DNA of 64,000 nucleotides from Batkoa obscura (Eukaryota; Entomophthoromycota; Entomophthoromycetes; Entomophthorales; Batkoaceae): the NCBI GenBank assembly GCA_030770535.1, contig JASVEC010000027.1, positions 496,001 through 560,000 on the forward strand, read 5' to 3'. The number at the start of each line of letters is the position of its first letter. The first letter of the stretch is position 1. The notes beneath the pieces are model-generated. The model worked only from the letters and a program-made list of their open reading frames with translations, did no database searches and was not told the DNA's origin. A program made the position numbers and the translations under genes. Below, piece after piece: positions 21,777-31,845 of this stretch.

Positions 21777-23403
21777 AGTATGATTTTATTGCATTAAATT
21801 TGGTATTAAAACTTTAGATTAAAAAGCTATAAAGCCAGCTTAATTAAAAAAGCATTTTGTATGATTCCAAAACCCGATCCCATATACATCTCCCATTATG
21901 AAAATCAAATGTAAATATTTTATTTACAATGCTTTGGCTAATTAATATTGGTTATTTTCATTGACTAATAATCTTCAAGTTGAAAAAAACTCAGATTAGA
22001 AAATATTTTTAAATTTCCTATGACTGATTGTACAAGAACATAATAAAACGATTTATAAGAAATATAGATAGTTTATAAAGTGGAGACTGTTTTAAGTTAT
22101 TATTGATCATTGGTGTTGCTGGTATTGACCTTAGTTTTTTTAAAAGATAAGTTTAAACTGGCCACTTGATCTAATTTGTATACTTTAAGAACTTATTGTA
22201 GCTAGCGCACTTTTGCCTCTTTTCATGGCTTGTTTACCAATAGCTATATACAACTACTTATCAGATATTTTAGTAAATAATGACTTACAGAACTCAGCCA
22301 AAGGAGATAGAATTATGGGCTGGAATTAAAAATATAAATGTACTATTTAAAGATAAAATAAATAGCAGATAAAGAGTTCCACTTAGTAAAAAATAAATTC
22401 AGTTTTTGATTATAGTTTTGGCTGTTAACTTTAAAATCACTTTCCATATTCATCAACTTTTTAATACAATTACAAAAATGTATATTGTATGATATAAAAT
22501 TGAATTTTGATAAATAACGGAAATTATTTAAAAAAGTAATACATCAACTAAAGGGTTTGATTTTACCTTATAAAATTGTTTTATAAGAAATTCATTTTAT
22601 CAGTACTTACTTTTGAATTACTTACATTAAATGTACCTTTTTTCGAAATTTTACAAACTCTAGTAGTAACAATTTAATTTTTTAGAACAAATAATAAATA
22701 TATATTAATAAAGGAATGAACATTTTAAATAGCTGCTTTATAGCTAGTTTAGAATTCCTATCAATACTGATGATTTTGCTTATAAAATTGATTAGAAATG
22801 TTATAAACATTTAAGTTGTTATAGTTGAAATATTACAATGCAACAATATTCGACATTGTTTTTTTAAAACATTATAATAATAAAATTAGGAACTAACGTA
22901 TAAAAATCCCAATCAACGGAATGGCTTTTAATCTCTTCTATTTTACCCTTAATTATTTTTTATTGTAACCATAATTCAAATCATAAATTTCTTTTATTAA
23001 AACTTTTATTAACAACCTCTCTATACCTTCCCCGGGTGCTGTTCCTTTTATTACATTTATGATATAGACATCATAAATTGGGACAAAAGTGCTAATTTTG
23101 TCGAACTTGATTAGAAGCCGACACAGAAGAATTTAAGTTATTATCTGCTGTCTAATCACTTTCTCCTGATGGTTCTTAGTCTTGCTCTCCCTTCAACTCA
23201 AAGCTTTCCTGTTTTTATCTTTATTTTATAAACACTTTGCGAGTTCATCCTCTTTTAAGATGCTTTTGAAAAAAACAAGAATACCTTTTTCTATTTCAGT
23301 ATTTTGTCTATGTTTTAAGTAGCTTAAAATTCGAAGCTATTATTAGTAAGGTTCCTAAATAAAAAACAGTGATAGGTCAAATTATTAAGTACAAAACAAA
23401 GAT
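21777..23403. other. Array spacer 6
   Basis: Contains the unit-end signature TTATGGGCTGGAATTAAAAA at about 22315. A short GC-rich patch at 23020-23045 (CTTCCCCGGGTGCTG) is unusual for this DNA but unexplained. No gene seen. Confidence 0.5.
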
Positions 23404-23503
23404 ATGGTGTTTTTTTTGGTTTCATCACTTCTTCCATTTTTTAAGCGCTATTTGAGCAGAAAGATTGTTAATAAAACTTTCAAATATAAAAATACATCCC
23501 CAT
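23404..23503 (-). mobile_element. ~100-bp MITE, family A
   Basis: ATGGTGTTTTTTTTGG at the left, AAGCGCTATTTGAGCAG in the core, ATACATCCCCAT at the right. Confidence 0.8.
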
Positions 23504-23840
23504 ATATAAAATCAACGGTTTTATTTATTTCGGAAAATTATTAACTAGATTTTATATTAGAAAAAAATATAAACGTTAATTACTTGAAATTTTTTTTACT
23601 TTCATAAATTAAGTATTCATAGTTATTTATAAATATTTAAGGTAAACTAGACGATTTCTATAAAAGGTAAATTAAAAACAATTCTCAATAGTGCATTAAT
23701 ATCTCTAACATAGTAGTCATTAATAGTACATCAATATTTTCAATTAAATAATTCTTAACAATGGATTAATATTTATCATAAAATGATTCTTGATAATATA
23801 TTAAAATAACTCTTAACAGTATATTAATAAAATTATAAAG

Positions 23841-23847
23841 TATAAGA
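23841..23847 (+). promoter_or_regulatory. Degenerate TATA box, array copy 7
   Basis: TATAAGA, 95 nt before the start; both the sequence and the spacing are off the array norm. Confidence 0.5.
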
Positions 23848-23935
23848 AGCATCCGAATTAAAAAAATAAAAGTATCAAACAATTCATATAATTCATATAA
23901 TTAATATAGTTAATATTAATTGACATTAACCAAAT

Positions 23936-24211
23936 ATGTTCAAATTCTTTTTATTCTTCCTCTTATGCATCTGTTTTGTCACTGTTTCCAGGGTACTTTA
24001 AATATTAGGCAAATTAGCGGTAGGAGTAGCTCAAGAAGTAGGTAGTAATTTAGTCCAAGGTAAATATAATGCTCAAATTCAACAATATATCCCGCAGCTT
24101 TTAAAAGTTCAAGCACAACCTTTACCACCGGCTAATCCTGCTCTTTTAAAAGGAACTAAGAAATGATCTTTTGGAAAAAGATGAATTTAAAAGATTTCTA
24201 ATAGCAATTAA
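23936..24211 (+). pseudogene. Small secreted protein, array copy 7 (broken)
   Basis: Decayed family member with about four breaks. The signal-peptide start (MFKFFLFFLLC) and parts of the helix and of the FGKR tail remain over 92 codon positions, but the body is strongly diverged. It is the oldest-looking copy in the array. Confidence 0.75.
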
Positions 24212-24538
24212 TAAAAATTAGATATCCTTATTAATTTTAATTAACCTCATACTTTTTTCATATGTTTAGTTTTTTATTACATAGTTTTTTTGATAATCAA
24301 CTTTTAAGTTCTTTACGTTAAACAGCCTTATACTTGATAATTTAAAGTAGTTACTATTTGATAAACATATCAGTATATTTATACTGGGTCCTACTATTAA
24401 CCTAATAAAAGCAACAATTTAGTTTAAAAAGAATATTGCCACAAGCACACTTTTGATTACCATAAGCTAAAATAACTTATACTAATAAAATTTATAGTAA
24501 TTAGATTTTGATGTTTTTCTCAAATAATAATTATTTGA

Positions 24539-24615
24539 TTGAAATTGGTTTGGATTATTAATTACTTTTAAATTCCTTATGCGTAATTCTATAGATAAAA
24601 TAATAGTTTGACTCC
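24539..24615 (+). repeat. Conserved 3'-flank block of array unit 7
   Basis: GAAATTGGTTTGGATTATTAA and ATAAAATAATAGTTTGACTCC, at about 330-400 nt past the former stop. It is well preserved even though the gene is broken. Confidence 0.6.
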
Positions 24616-25301
24616 AAGAAATACTAATGCATTTCGTAAATGTGGAGGGTGCTTGGAGCTACGATTGATAAATGTCAATAAATTTAGTGTTTTAAAGATT
24701 TACAAAAGATAATAAATAAAGAATTGCCTATCAGATAGATTCACAAAATAGCTTAGTAATTTACTTGAGAAAAAACAAAGGGTTTTTTATTGCAACAGTA
24801 ATTTTTATTTTTAAACTACTTAATCAAGGATTTTTTCAATTAGAATTTGTTTTATTTAAAAAGTAGTAAACATTATAGCAAAAACAATATCCTGTTGTAA
24901 TTACATACCCTTTTGATTTTAAACAAAAAAATACATCATTATATTAAAGTTTAGGAAATTAATAAAACTAATCAATATATCAAACTATAAGCCATAAAAA
25001 AAAACTAGATAGATAAAATCTCGGATTTCATTATTTCCGAAGGTCATTTATTAAATTTATAACCAAAGTAATAAAAACAATACAAAGATGAACGTTTTAG
25101 AAAAAATCTTATCTTCCTGTACTAAACATTCATAATCATCTATTAATATTAAAAAGGTAAATTTTATAATTACTATACAAAGTAGATAAAAAAGCAGTTA
25201 TTAATATTTATTAATATTTTTAATAAAATACTTCTTAAGAGTATATTAAACCTTTAATAAAACAATTCCATGCTATTGAAAAGGAAAAGAAAAAGAAAAA
25301 G

Positions 25302-25308
25302 TATAAAA
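25302..25308 (+). promoter_or_regulatory. TATA box, array copy 8
   Basis: TATAAAA, 82 nt before the start, preceded by a purine run (AAAAGGAAAAGAAAAAGAAA). Confidence 0.7.
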
Positions 25309-25383
25309 AGAGCTCAATTCACAATTGAAATATCATACAACTAATATAATATAATATAATTATCAGCTAATCTATACAACAAT

Positions 25384-25710
25384 ATGTTTAAATTCTTTTT
25401 ATTCTTTCTCTTATCCTTATACCTTGTTACTGGTGCATCGCTAGCTAGAGCAGGTGCTAAAATAGGTACTGATATAGCCATGGATTTAGCTCATCGTTAT
25501 GTGGTTGACAAAGCAACTGAAAAAGCAAACCAAAAAATATCAGATTTTAAACAAAGCTTACCTAAACCAAAACAAACTTTACCAACAACTGTTACTGGTA
25601 TGATTCTTAAAGCAAAGCAGGATGGTCCAGGACCTCTTCCTGCCTATTTTGATAAGTTTATTAAAAAAAAGGCAAGAAGTTGGATTAAAGAGATTGTTAA
25701 TAGCATTTAA
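25384..25710 (+). CDS. Small secreted protein, array copy 8
   Basis: 108 aa. Signal peptide MFKFFLFFLLSLYLVTGA; helix GAKIGTDIAMDLAHRYVVDKA continued by a Lys/Gln/Glu-rich coiled segment (TEKANQKISDFKQSL). A Pro/Lys/Gly linker leads to the tail KKKARSWIKEIVNSI. Codons 1-61 and 70 nt of leader are identical to copy 9, whereas the rest differs at 19 codons. This subtype carries a longer middle than copies 1 and 2. AATAAAAGTTTGCTATTTTT follows the stop. Confidence 0.87.
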   Translation: MFKFFLFFLLSLYLVTGASLARAGAKIGTDIAMDLAHRYVVDKATEKANQKISDFKQSLPKPKQTLPTTVTGMILKAKQDGPGPLPAYFDKFIKKKARSWIKEIVNSI

Positions 25711-25835
25711 ATGAATAAAAGTTTGCTATTTTTATTAATTTTGGTTATATTTTGTATTTCTTTAGTGAATTTTTATTATTATAAGAGACTAAAAGCTGAT
25801 ACCTATTTTTAGGCCTATATTGCTTTATACTCGAT

Positions 25836-25933
25836 AAGGGGGTGTTTTTTTTGGCTTCATCACTTTTTCCTTCTTTTAAGCATTATTTAAAAAAAATTCT
25901 TAGTAAAATTGTTAAACATAAATATATCCTCAT
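25836..25933 (-). mobile_element. ~100-bp MITE, family A (diverged)
   Basis: AAGGGGGTGTTTTTTTTGG at the left and TATATCCTCAT at the right; the core is eroded (AAGCATTATTT). It sits between copy 8 and its 3'-flank block, which explains the larger offset of that block. Confidence 0.7.
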
Positions 25934-26109
25934 AATTTATAGCAGTTACTATTTTAGAATGTACCGGTAAATACATATCAGGCTCTATTATTAACCTAAT
26001 TAAAAATGATATTGTTATACTTTTAACTACTATAAACTAAAACGATTTATACTCATAAAGGTTTTAATAAATGGATTTTGGTAGTTCTCATCAACAAATT
26101 ATTTTCAGT

Positions 26110-26190
26110 CTAAATTGATATGGACTGCTGACTATCTTTAGATCTCTCATACCTAATTTTACTAATAATATAACAGTTTGACTTCTAAGC
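26110..26190 (+). repeat. Conserved 3'-flank block of array unit 8
   Basis: TAAATTGATATGGACTGCTG, then AGATCTCTCATACCTA and ATAATATAACAGTTTGAC. The offset from the stop is normal once the inserted MITE is subtracted. Confidence 0.6.
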
Positions 26191-26632
26191 AATAATAGTA
26201 CATTTTGTAAACATGAGGATTAATTTAAATTGTAATTAATAAATGACAAAATTCAAAATTTCGAACTTTTATAAGAGATAGTAAATAAAAGATTGACTAT
26301 CAGATAGCTTCGTAAATAGCCTAATAATTTTTCTGAAAAAAGGATAAAGTTTTTTATTGCAATAGTAGTTTTTATTTTTGAATTATTTACTAAAAGATCC
26401 TTTTCGATTAGAATTTGTTTTATGAAAATTAAAAAACATTTTCTAATCACTGTTGTAACAATGTACACCTAATTTTCAAAATATAGTTCTATGAAATTAT
26501 AAATCAACCAAAAACTCCAAAACATAAAGGGAACAGGGAAATAAATAAAATAATGAAATTTATTATTTCGAAAGGTTATCTATTAAGGCCATAATTAAAG
26601 TAACAAGAACAATATAGCAATTATCAAACTAT

Positions 26633-26792
26633 GCTATTAAAGTGACTATATCATATAATAAATCCTTCTTTGCCACAAAGTCTATACTAAATTAAAGTGG
26701 GCATTTTGGTTTTGGATGTTATTTAATCAGCTATATTTAGGATAGAGTTATGACAAAGTAAGCTTTATTTTATGTAGGGTCACTTTAATAGC
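26633..26792. mobile_element. ~160-bp MITE-like foldback, family B
   Basis: Terminal inverted repeats GCTATTAAAGTGAC and GTCACTTTAATAGC are exact. They extend inward as an imperfect pairing of about 55 nt (ACTTTG...CCTAAATATA against its partner). It is a distinct family from MITE A; no coding content. Confidence 0.7.
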
Positions 26793-27013
26793 AACTTTTG
26801 TTATAAAATATTCTAGAAGAAATAGATTAGCTTCAGAAATTAAGTAACCATAGTTCTTTATGAAAATTAAAAAACTAAACTTTACAATTAATATAGAAAA
26901 TAAACGGTAAAACAATTCATAATAGCATGTTATTATGTTTAATAAATTGGTTCTTAATACCTATTATCACTATTAATAAAACAATTATATATTGTCCAAA
27001 ATAGCGATAAAAG

Positions 27014-27020
27014 TATAAAA
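27014..27020 (+). promoter_or_regulatory. TATA box, array copy 9
   Basis: TATAAAA, 82 nt before the start. Identity with the copy-8 leader begins just after it, at 27026. Confidence 0.7.
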
Positions 27021-27095
27021 AGCGTTCAATTCACAATTGAAATATCATACAACTAATATAATATAATATAATTATCAGCTAATCTATACAACAAT

Positions 27096-27422
27096 ATGTT
27101 TAAATTCTTTTTATTCTTTCTCTTATCCTTATACCTTGTTACTGGTGCATCGCTAGCTAGAGCAGGTGCTAAAATAGGTACTGATATAGCCATGGATTTA
27201 GCTCATCGTTATGTGGTTGACAAAGCAACTGAAAAAGCAAACCAAAAAATATCAGATTTTAAACAAAGCTTACCTAAATCAGAACAAACTTTACCAACAA
27301 CTGTTGCTGGTATGGTTGTTAAGGTAAATCAAAATGCTGCAGGAACTATTCCTGCCTATTTTGATAAGTTTTCTAAAAAAAAGGCAAGAAGTTGGATTAA
27401 GAAGGCTATCAATAGCATTTAA
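27096..27422 (+). CDS. Small secreted protein, array copy 9
   Basis: 108 aa, last copy of the array. Signal peptide, helix and coiled segment are identical to copy 8 (first 61 codons). The distal part differs at 19 codons, of which 16 change the amino acid, several from charged or Pro to neutral residues. The tail KKKARSWIKKAINSI is kept. The stop is followed by AATAAAAATTTGATATTTTT. The identical 5' half over a variable 3' half points to gene conversion and/or diversifying selection. Confidence 0.87.
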   Translation: MFKFFLFFLLSLYLVTGASLARAGAKIGTDIAMDLAHRYVVDKATEKANQKISDFKQSLPKSEQTLPTTVAGMVVKVNQNAAGTIPAYFDKFSKKKARSWIKKAINSI

Positions 27423-28063
27423 ATAAATAAAAATTTGATATTTTTATCAGCTTTACTTATTTTCTATTTTTATTAATCTTTATTATACATTATTTTAAAT
27501 GATATAATCATAAATTCATAGACAGCAGCCTACCATAATCCATTCATCAATAGAATTTATCATTTTAGCATACATAGTTTAAATAATTGAATATAATAAA
27601 TAAAATTACTACCGTCGTTTTATTGATATCAATTAATACTATCTAATAATTTCTTCCAATTCATTTATAATAAGCTAATTATTTGACAATTAGGTATTGA
27701 ATATATATTAATAATAATTTTAAATTTTAAAAAATTAAAAAAGTTCGACTTGACTTCCTAAAGTCCAAACTAATAGATATTTTATTCATATAATTGTTAA
27801 GGCTACTTATGTGTCAAAATACAGAGTCAAAAAACTCCCTTGCTAACTACTTACACTAACTCAAAAAACTGCAATTCCAAAAAAGGTATTTACTTACACT
27901 ACTTACATCATCTCACTTAAACTTTTTCTTTTTTCACAAATTGTATACTTTGTTTCACTATAATCCAACTTCAAAAATTGCACTCTTTTTTTAATAGAAT
28001 ATTTACATTGATGTATCAATTGAAATAATGTTTTTTTATATTATTGTTAACTCTCTTATAATT
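27423..28063. other. AT-rich spacer
   Basis: End of the array. The 3'-flank block of the other units is not recognisable here. No gene seen. Confidence 0.5.
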
Positions 28064-28761
28064 TTAAGCATTGTTGGATTCTGTAATTATTTCATTTTCA
28101 ATTCGAGTACTCATTTCATGTTGATTTAATTCTTCTACTTCTCTTAACCTCTTTCTTTTCTTATAAACAATGGATTGTGCTGTATTAATATCAATGGATA
28201 CCATATTAGCTGCTTGTTTGGTACAAACACCTCGTTGATTTATTAATACCCATAAACTTCTTTTAGTCTTATTGCATATTATATCGGGCTTTGGACTACG
28301 AATAGTTCGAGGTGCTGTTTTTTTGTTGAAATAAACTATTTTTCATCGATAAATCTATTTAGTCTTGTTTTCTTTTGATAAATGTTTGCATTTGGTGTAT
28401 TGTATTTCTTATACAATTGTTCCATTATTTTATTTAAGCATAATTTTTGTTTCATTATGGGTTTCTAGAATTCCATTTTACTTTCAAAAGCTATTTCATT
28501 ACAAGATTGATAAACAAAAAACGACTATTTACTCCCTTCGTCTACCTTTGTTTCTCCCAATTGAATCAAATATTGTAATATCTTTCTCAACTTGAATATA
28601 ATTTTGGTTGCTGTGTAGTAATTAATGCCTAGTTTCTCACATGCATCTTTGACACTTTTTTCTTTTTCAATCACTAGCATTATTAATCTGCCCTAAATCT
28701 TATCAGTTATAACACTTTGATTTCGATAGTCATTTTTATGCAAGCTTTTGTTCTTGGGCAT
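28064..28761 (-). pseudogene. Decayed helix-turn-helix protein gene
   Basis: On the minus strand from an ATG at 28761, the frame gives MPKNKSLHKND... then a HTH-like segment (VKDACEKLGINYYTATKII) of the kind found in Tc1/psq-type DNA-binding domains. In-frame stops interrupt it twice within the first 90 codons, and the frame then shifts. Further down (about 28080-28310) a second similar HTH piece reads RGVCTKQAANMVSIDINTAQ followed by IVYKKRKRLRE, ending at 28064. Such stand-alone HTH proteins are abundant in early-diverging fungi and resemble transposase N-termini (recalled, unverified). No catalytic domain was found. Introns could remove some of the interruptions, but no clean GT-AG pairs were evident. 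Confidence 0.5.
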
Positions 28762-29287
28762 TATAGAACCTAGGATTAAAAGATTCAGATTTAAGTTGAA
28801 TTATTTGATTGAAATTTTGATTTCTTTACTTTTTTTTGATACTCATTACCTTGTGAATTTGTGTCTTGAGGTATTATATCATCCTGGATTTAAAGGCTTT
28901 AATTTAATATAAGAAAAGAAAAGATTTAAATTTGGAAATTCTTTATTAAGGTTTGATTATTGATAAAACTGATCATAAGATTAACCCTTAGCATACAAAG
29001 CTATTTAATGTAACAGAAAGGTTCAAATCAGTTGATTTGTATTGATTTCTACATGAGTATTGAGATAGATATTTCTTCAATTCTGTTTACTGTCTATTTT
29101 TTAAACTATATATTTTTTAAAAAGAAGCATTTTTTTTGGGATGAAAATTCCTTTTGATAATTGGCAAAGTTATTTTATATTTTATCTTAAAAAAACGATC
29201 AATTTTTCGACCAATCCAAATATCGATTCGAAAAATTTCAAAAAATTAAAAACTCAAATTAATTTAATTGAGCTTTTTTTTTTTGAA
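28762..29287. other. Spacer before the ASNSD1-like gene
   Basis: AT-rich. The frame is open upstream of the ASNSD1-like start from 29141, but it is not part of the protein, because the catalytic Cys must follow the initiator Met. Confidence 0.5.
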
Positions 29288-31385
29288 ATGTGTGGTATTT
29301 TACTTTTAATTCAAGTACAAAATCAACAACCTTTATATTATCCATCCATATTAGAAGCCAATAAAAGAAGAGGTAAGTTAACAAAATCCACGGTTAAATT
29401 CATAAATCTCACTAATTAATTCAAGGCCCTGATGCTCAAGATGAATATAAATTAAATATTAATATTAATAATAAAACAATAGAAATATTATTTTACGGAT
29501 TTGTATTACATTTAAGAGGAGACAATGTAGTGAAGCAACCAATAGTTAATGACAATGGAGATGTATTATGTTTTAATGGGGAAATATTTGGTGGGTTAAA
29601 AGTAAATTTAAAATATTTTTAATGGATAGATGGAGTATTGATTGAATTAAACTAGATTAATAAACATGAAAACGATGCAGTTGTATTATTCAATAATTTG
29701 TCAAAATTAGAAAATGAGAATGAGATTATAGAACTATTAGATCAATTACAGGGTCCTCATGCCATTGTTTATTATAAAGTAAGAAATATAATTTTTTTAT
29801 TTTTTTATTGGGTTTATTAATATATTTTAGAAATCTTTAAATGTCCTTTATTTTGGTAGAGATAAATTAGGTATTCGATCTTTATTAAAATTAGAAAATG
29901 AAGATAATTTTATTTGTTTGACATCGGTTTCAACACCTTTATTATTTGAACAGAAAGAAATAGAAGATGATACAAAAAAAGTAGAAGTTTATTCTGAAAT
30001 TGAAACAAAGCTTTTTTTTAAATTACAATTTGATCAATATTTTAGTGACTTAAAAAGTCTAATTCAACCTATTATTAGACCTTCTCATGGAAAAAATATA
30101 GAATTGGCTGAATATTTAAAGATCAATGATATTATACCACAAACTTTAGAAAAAGATATATTAATTGATAATGATTTGTTTTTGAACGACATAATAAAAA
30201 ACAATGATATAATTCTAGATGAATTTTATAATAAATTAAATCAATCCGTTTATAAAAGAGTGATAACAATACCTCCAAAACAGTAAATAATATATTTGAT
30301 AATAAGTTAATATATAAATAATAATAACAGGTTTAAATTTAAATAGAAATAACTATGATGGGTCTAGAATAGCCATCTTATTTTCTGGTGGTATAGATTG
30401 TACTATCTTAACTTACTTAGTTGACCAACATCTATCTAAAGATGAAAGTATTGATTTGTTAAACGTAGCATTTGAAAACCCAAGAACAAAAAATATTAAT
30501 TTTAATGTACCTGATAGAAAAACTGGATTAGATTCATATGAAGAATTGAAGTAAAATTAATATTATTAGAATAGAATTTTATTCATATAATTAATCTTAT
30601 TTATTTAATATTATTATTGTAGATTGTTATGCCCAAATCGTACATTTAATTTTGTTAAAATAGATATCCCTTATTCTGAAGTACAACTTCACCAATCACG
30701 TATAAAATATTTAATTCATCCCTCCGATACTATAATGGATTTGGTAACTTTATTACTCATTTAATTAAAATTATTTAATTACTAATAACAATGATAAATT
30801 CAATAGAGTATAGCTTTAGCCTTTTGGTTTTCAGCACGTGGTAGTGGATATATTGATAACAATGGAGAAAGAATAGAATATACAACTAAAGCCAAAGTAT
30901 TAATTTCAGGTTTAGGAGCGGACGAACAGTTGGGAGGTTATTCAAGACATCGAACAGCATTTGAAATGGGTGGTTGGGAAAGGCTAATCAATGAAGTAAG
31001 TAAATAAAAATATATAAACCTATTAATAATAATATTAAACTAATATTAACAATTCTTCATTATTTAGGTCCAACTGGATGTTTCCCGAATCAATTTACGA
31101 AACTTAGGACGAGATGATCGTATCTGTACCGATTGGAGTAAAGAAGTACGATATCCATTTTTAGATATTGAATTAATGAACTATTTGAATCAATTATCTA
31201 TAAAAGATAAAATGGATTTAAGATATCCACGTGGCTTAGGTGAAAAAGCAATACTAAGAGCTTTAGCTAAGAAATTGGGCTTTAAAATATTACCTACATT
31301 ATTTAAAAGAGCAGTTCAATTTGGTTCTAGAACAGCTAAAATGTTACCTAGTGATAGCCAAATGAAGGGACATGATAAGATTTAA
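29288..31385 (+). CDS. Asparagine synthetase domain-containing protein (ASNSD1-like)
   Basis: Eight exons: 29288-29372, 29426-29601, 29656-29778, 29831-30282, 30347-30550, 30623-30743, 30807-30995 and 31068-31385, giving 555 aa in one intact frame. The start MCGILLL places the predicted Ntn nucleophile Cys2 of a class II glutamine amidotransferase. The domain continues with RRGPDAQD, LRGDNV, FNGEIFGG and FGRDKLGIRSLL. The C-terminal asparagine-synthase domain has the ATP PP-loop ILFSGGIDCT and SGLGADEQLGGYSRHR. It ends with NLGRDDR and PRGLGEKAILR, then KRAVQFGSR. These match human ASNSD1 and its yeast counterpart (YML096W) rather than true Asn synthetase; the precise reaction of this family is not established. 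The introns are 52-72 nt with GTAAGT-like donors. Confidence 0.92.
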
Positions 31386-31495
31386 AGATGAAGAATAATA
31401 AAATATAGAATAAAAAAATTTTAAAAAATTGAATTTATTATTATTGTTATTATTATCTTTTTTTACACGCTTAAATATTTAATTTAAATTACTAT

Positions 31496-31845
31496 TTAAT
31501 ATTCTTCTTCATACTGAGACATAAATGGATCCATCTTTGTCTTTACTTTTCTAGCTTCTGTTTTAACCGTTTCAGTCATAAATTTTTCCCACATGGAGGA
31601 TGCCTCTTTGAATTCAGAACCTACATCAGCTAATGCTTCTAAATTCGAATTAAATATATTCATGGTACCAATGATTCGATTAAGACTCTAAAGAAAATGT
31701 TGAAGTTAGATGAAAAGGTACAGATGTTAGGATATATTTAGGTGACGGAGCGATACAAAAAATATATACCTACAGTATCAATTTCGTCTACTAATTCCTG
31801 TCTTTCTTTACGAAAAGTTATACTTTCAATTTCAAATTGGGTCAT
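31496..31845 (-). CDS. DAD1: DASH complex subunit Dad1
   Basis: Two exons, 31845-31774 and 31687-31496, joined over an 86-nt intron to give an 87-aa protein. Dad1 is a small coiled-coil subunit of the fungal DASH/DAM1 ring, which couples kinetochores to spindle microtubules. The sequence has the family core: FRKERQELVDEIDTSLNRI, then NIFNSNLEALADVGSEF and a MWEKF segment, as in yeast and fission yeast Dad1 (FEKER...LN-NLE-V--VG-EF--VS-LW). A charged C-terminal tail ends in QYEEEY. It is convergent with the ASNSD1-like gene (110 bp between stops). The presence of Dad1 is strong evidence that the host is a fungus. Confidence 0.88.

Noticed and set aside
26253-26468. Minus-strand 71-codon frame between array copies 8 and 9
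   Set aside because: Lies in duplicated spacer DNA; corresponding frames are not open in other units.
29141-29287. In-frame N-terminal extension of the ASNSD1-like protein
   Set aside because: The class II amidotransferase Cys must be exposed right after the initiator Met, so translation should start at 29288.
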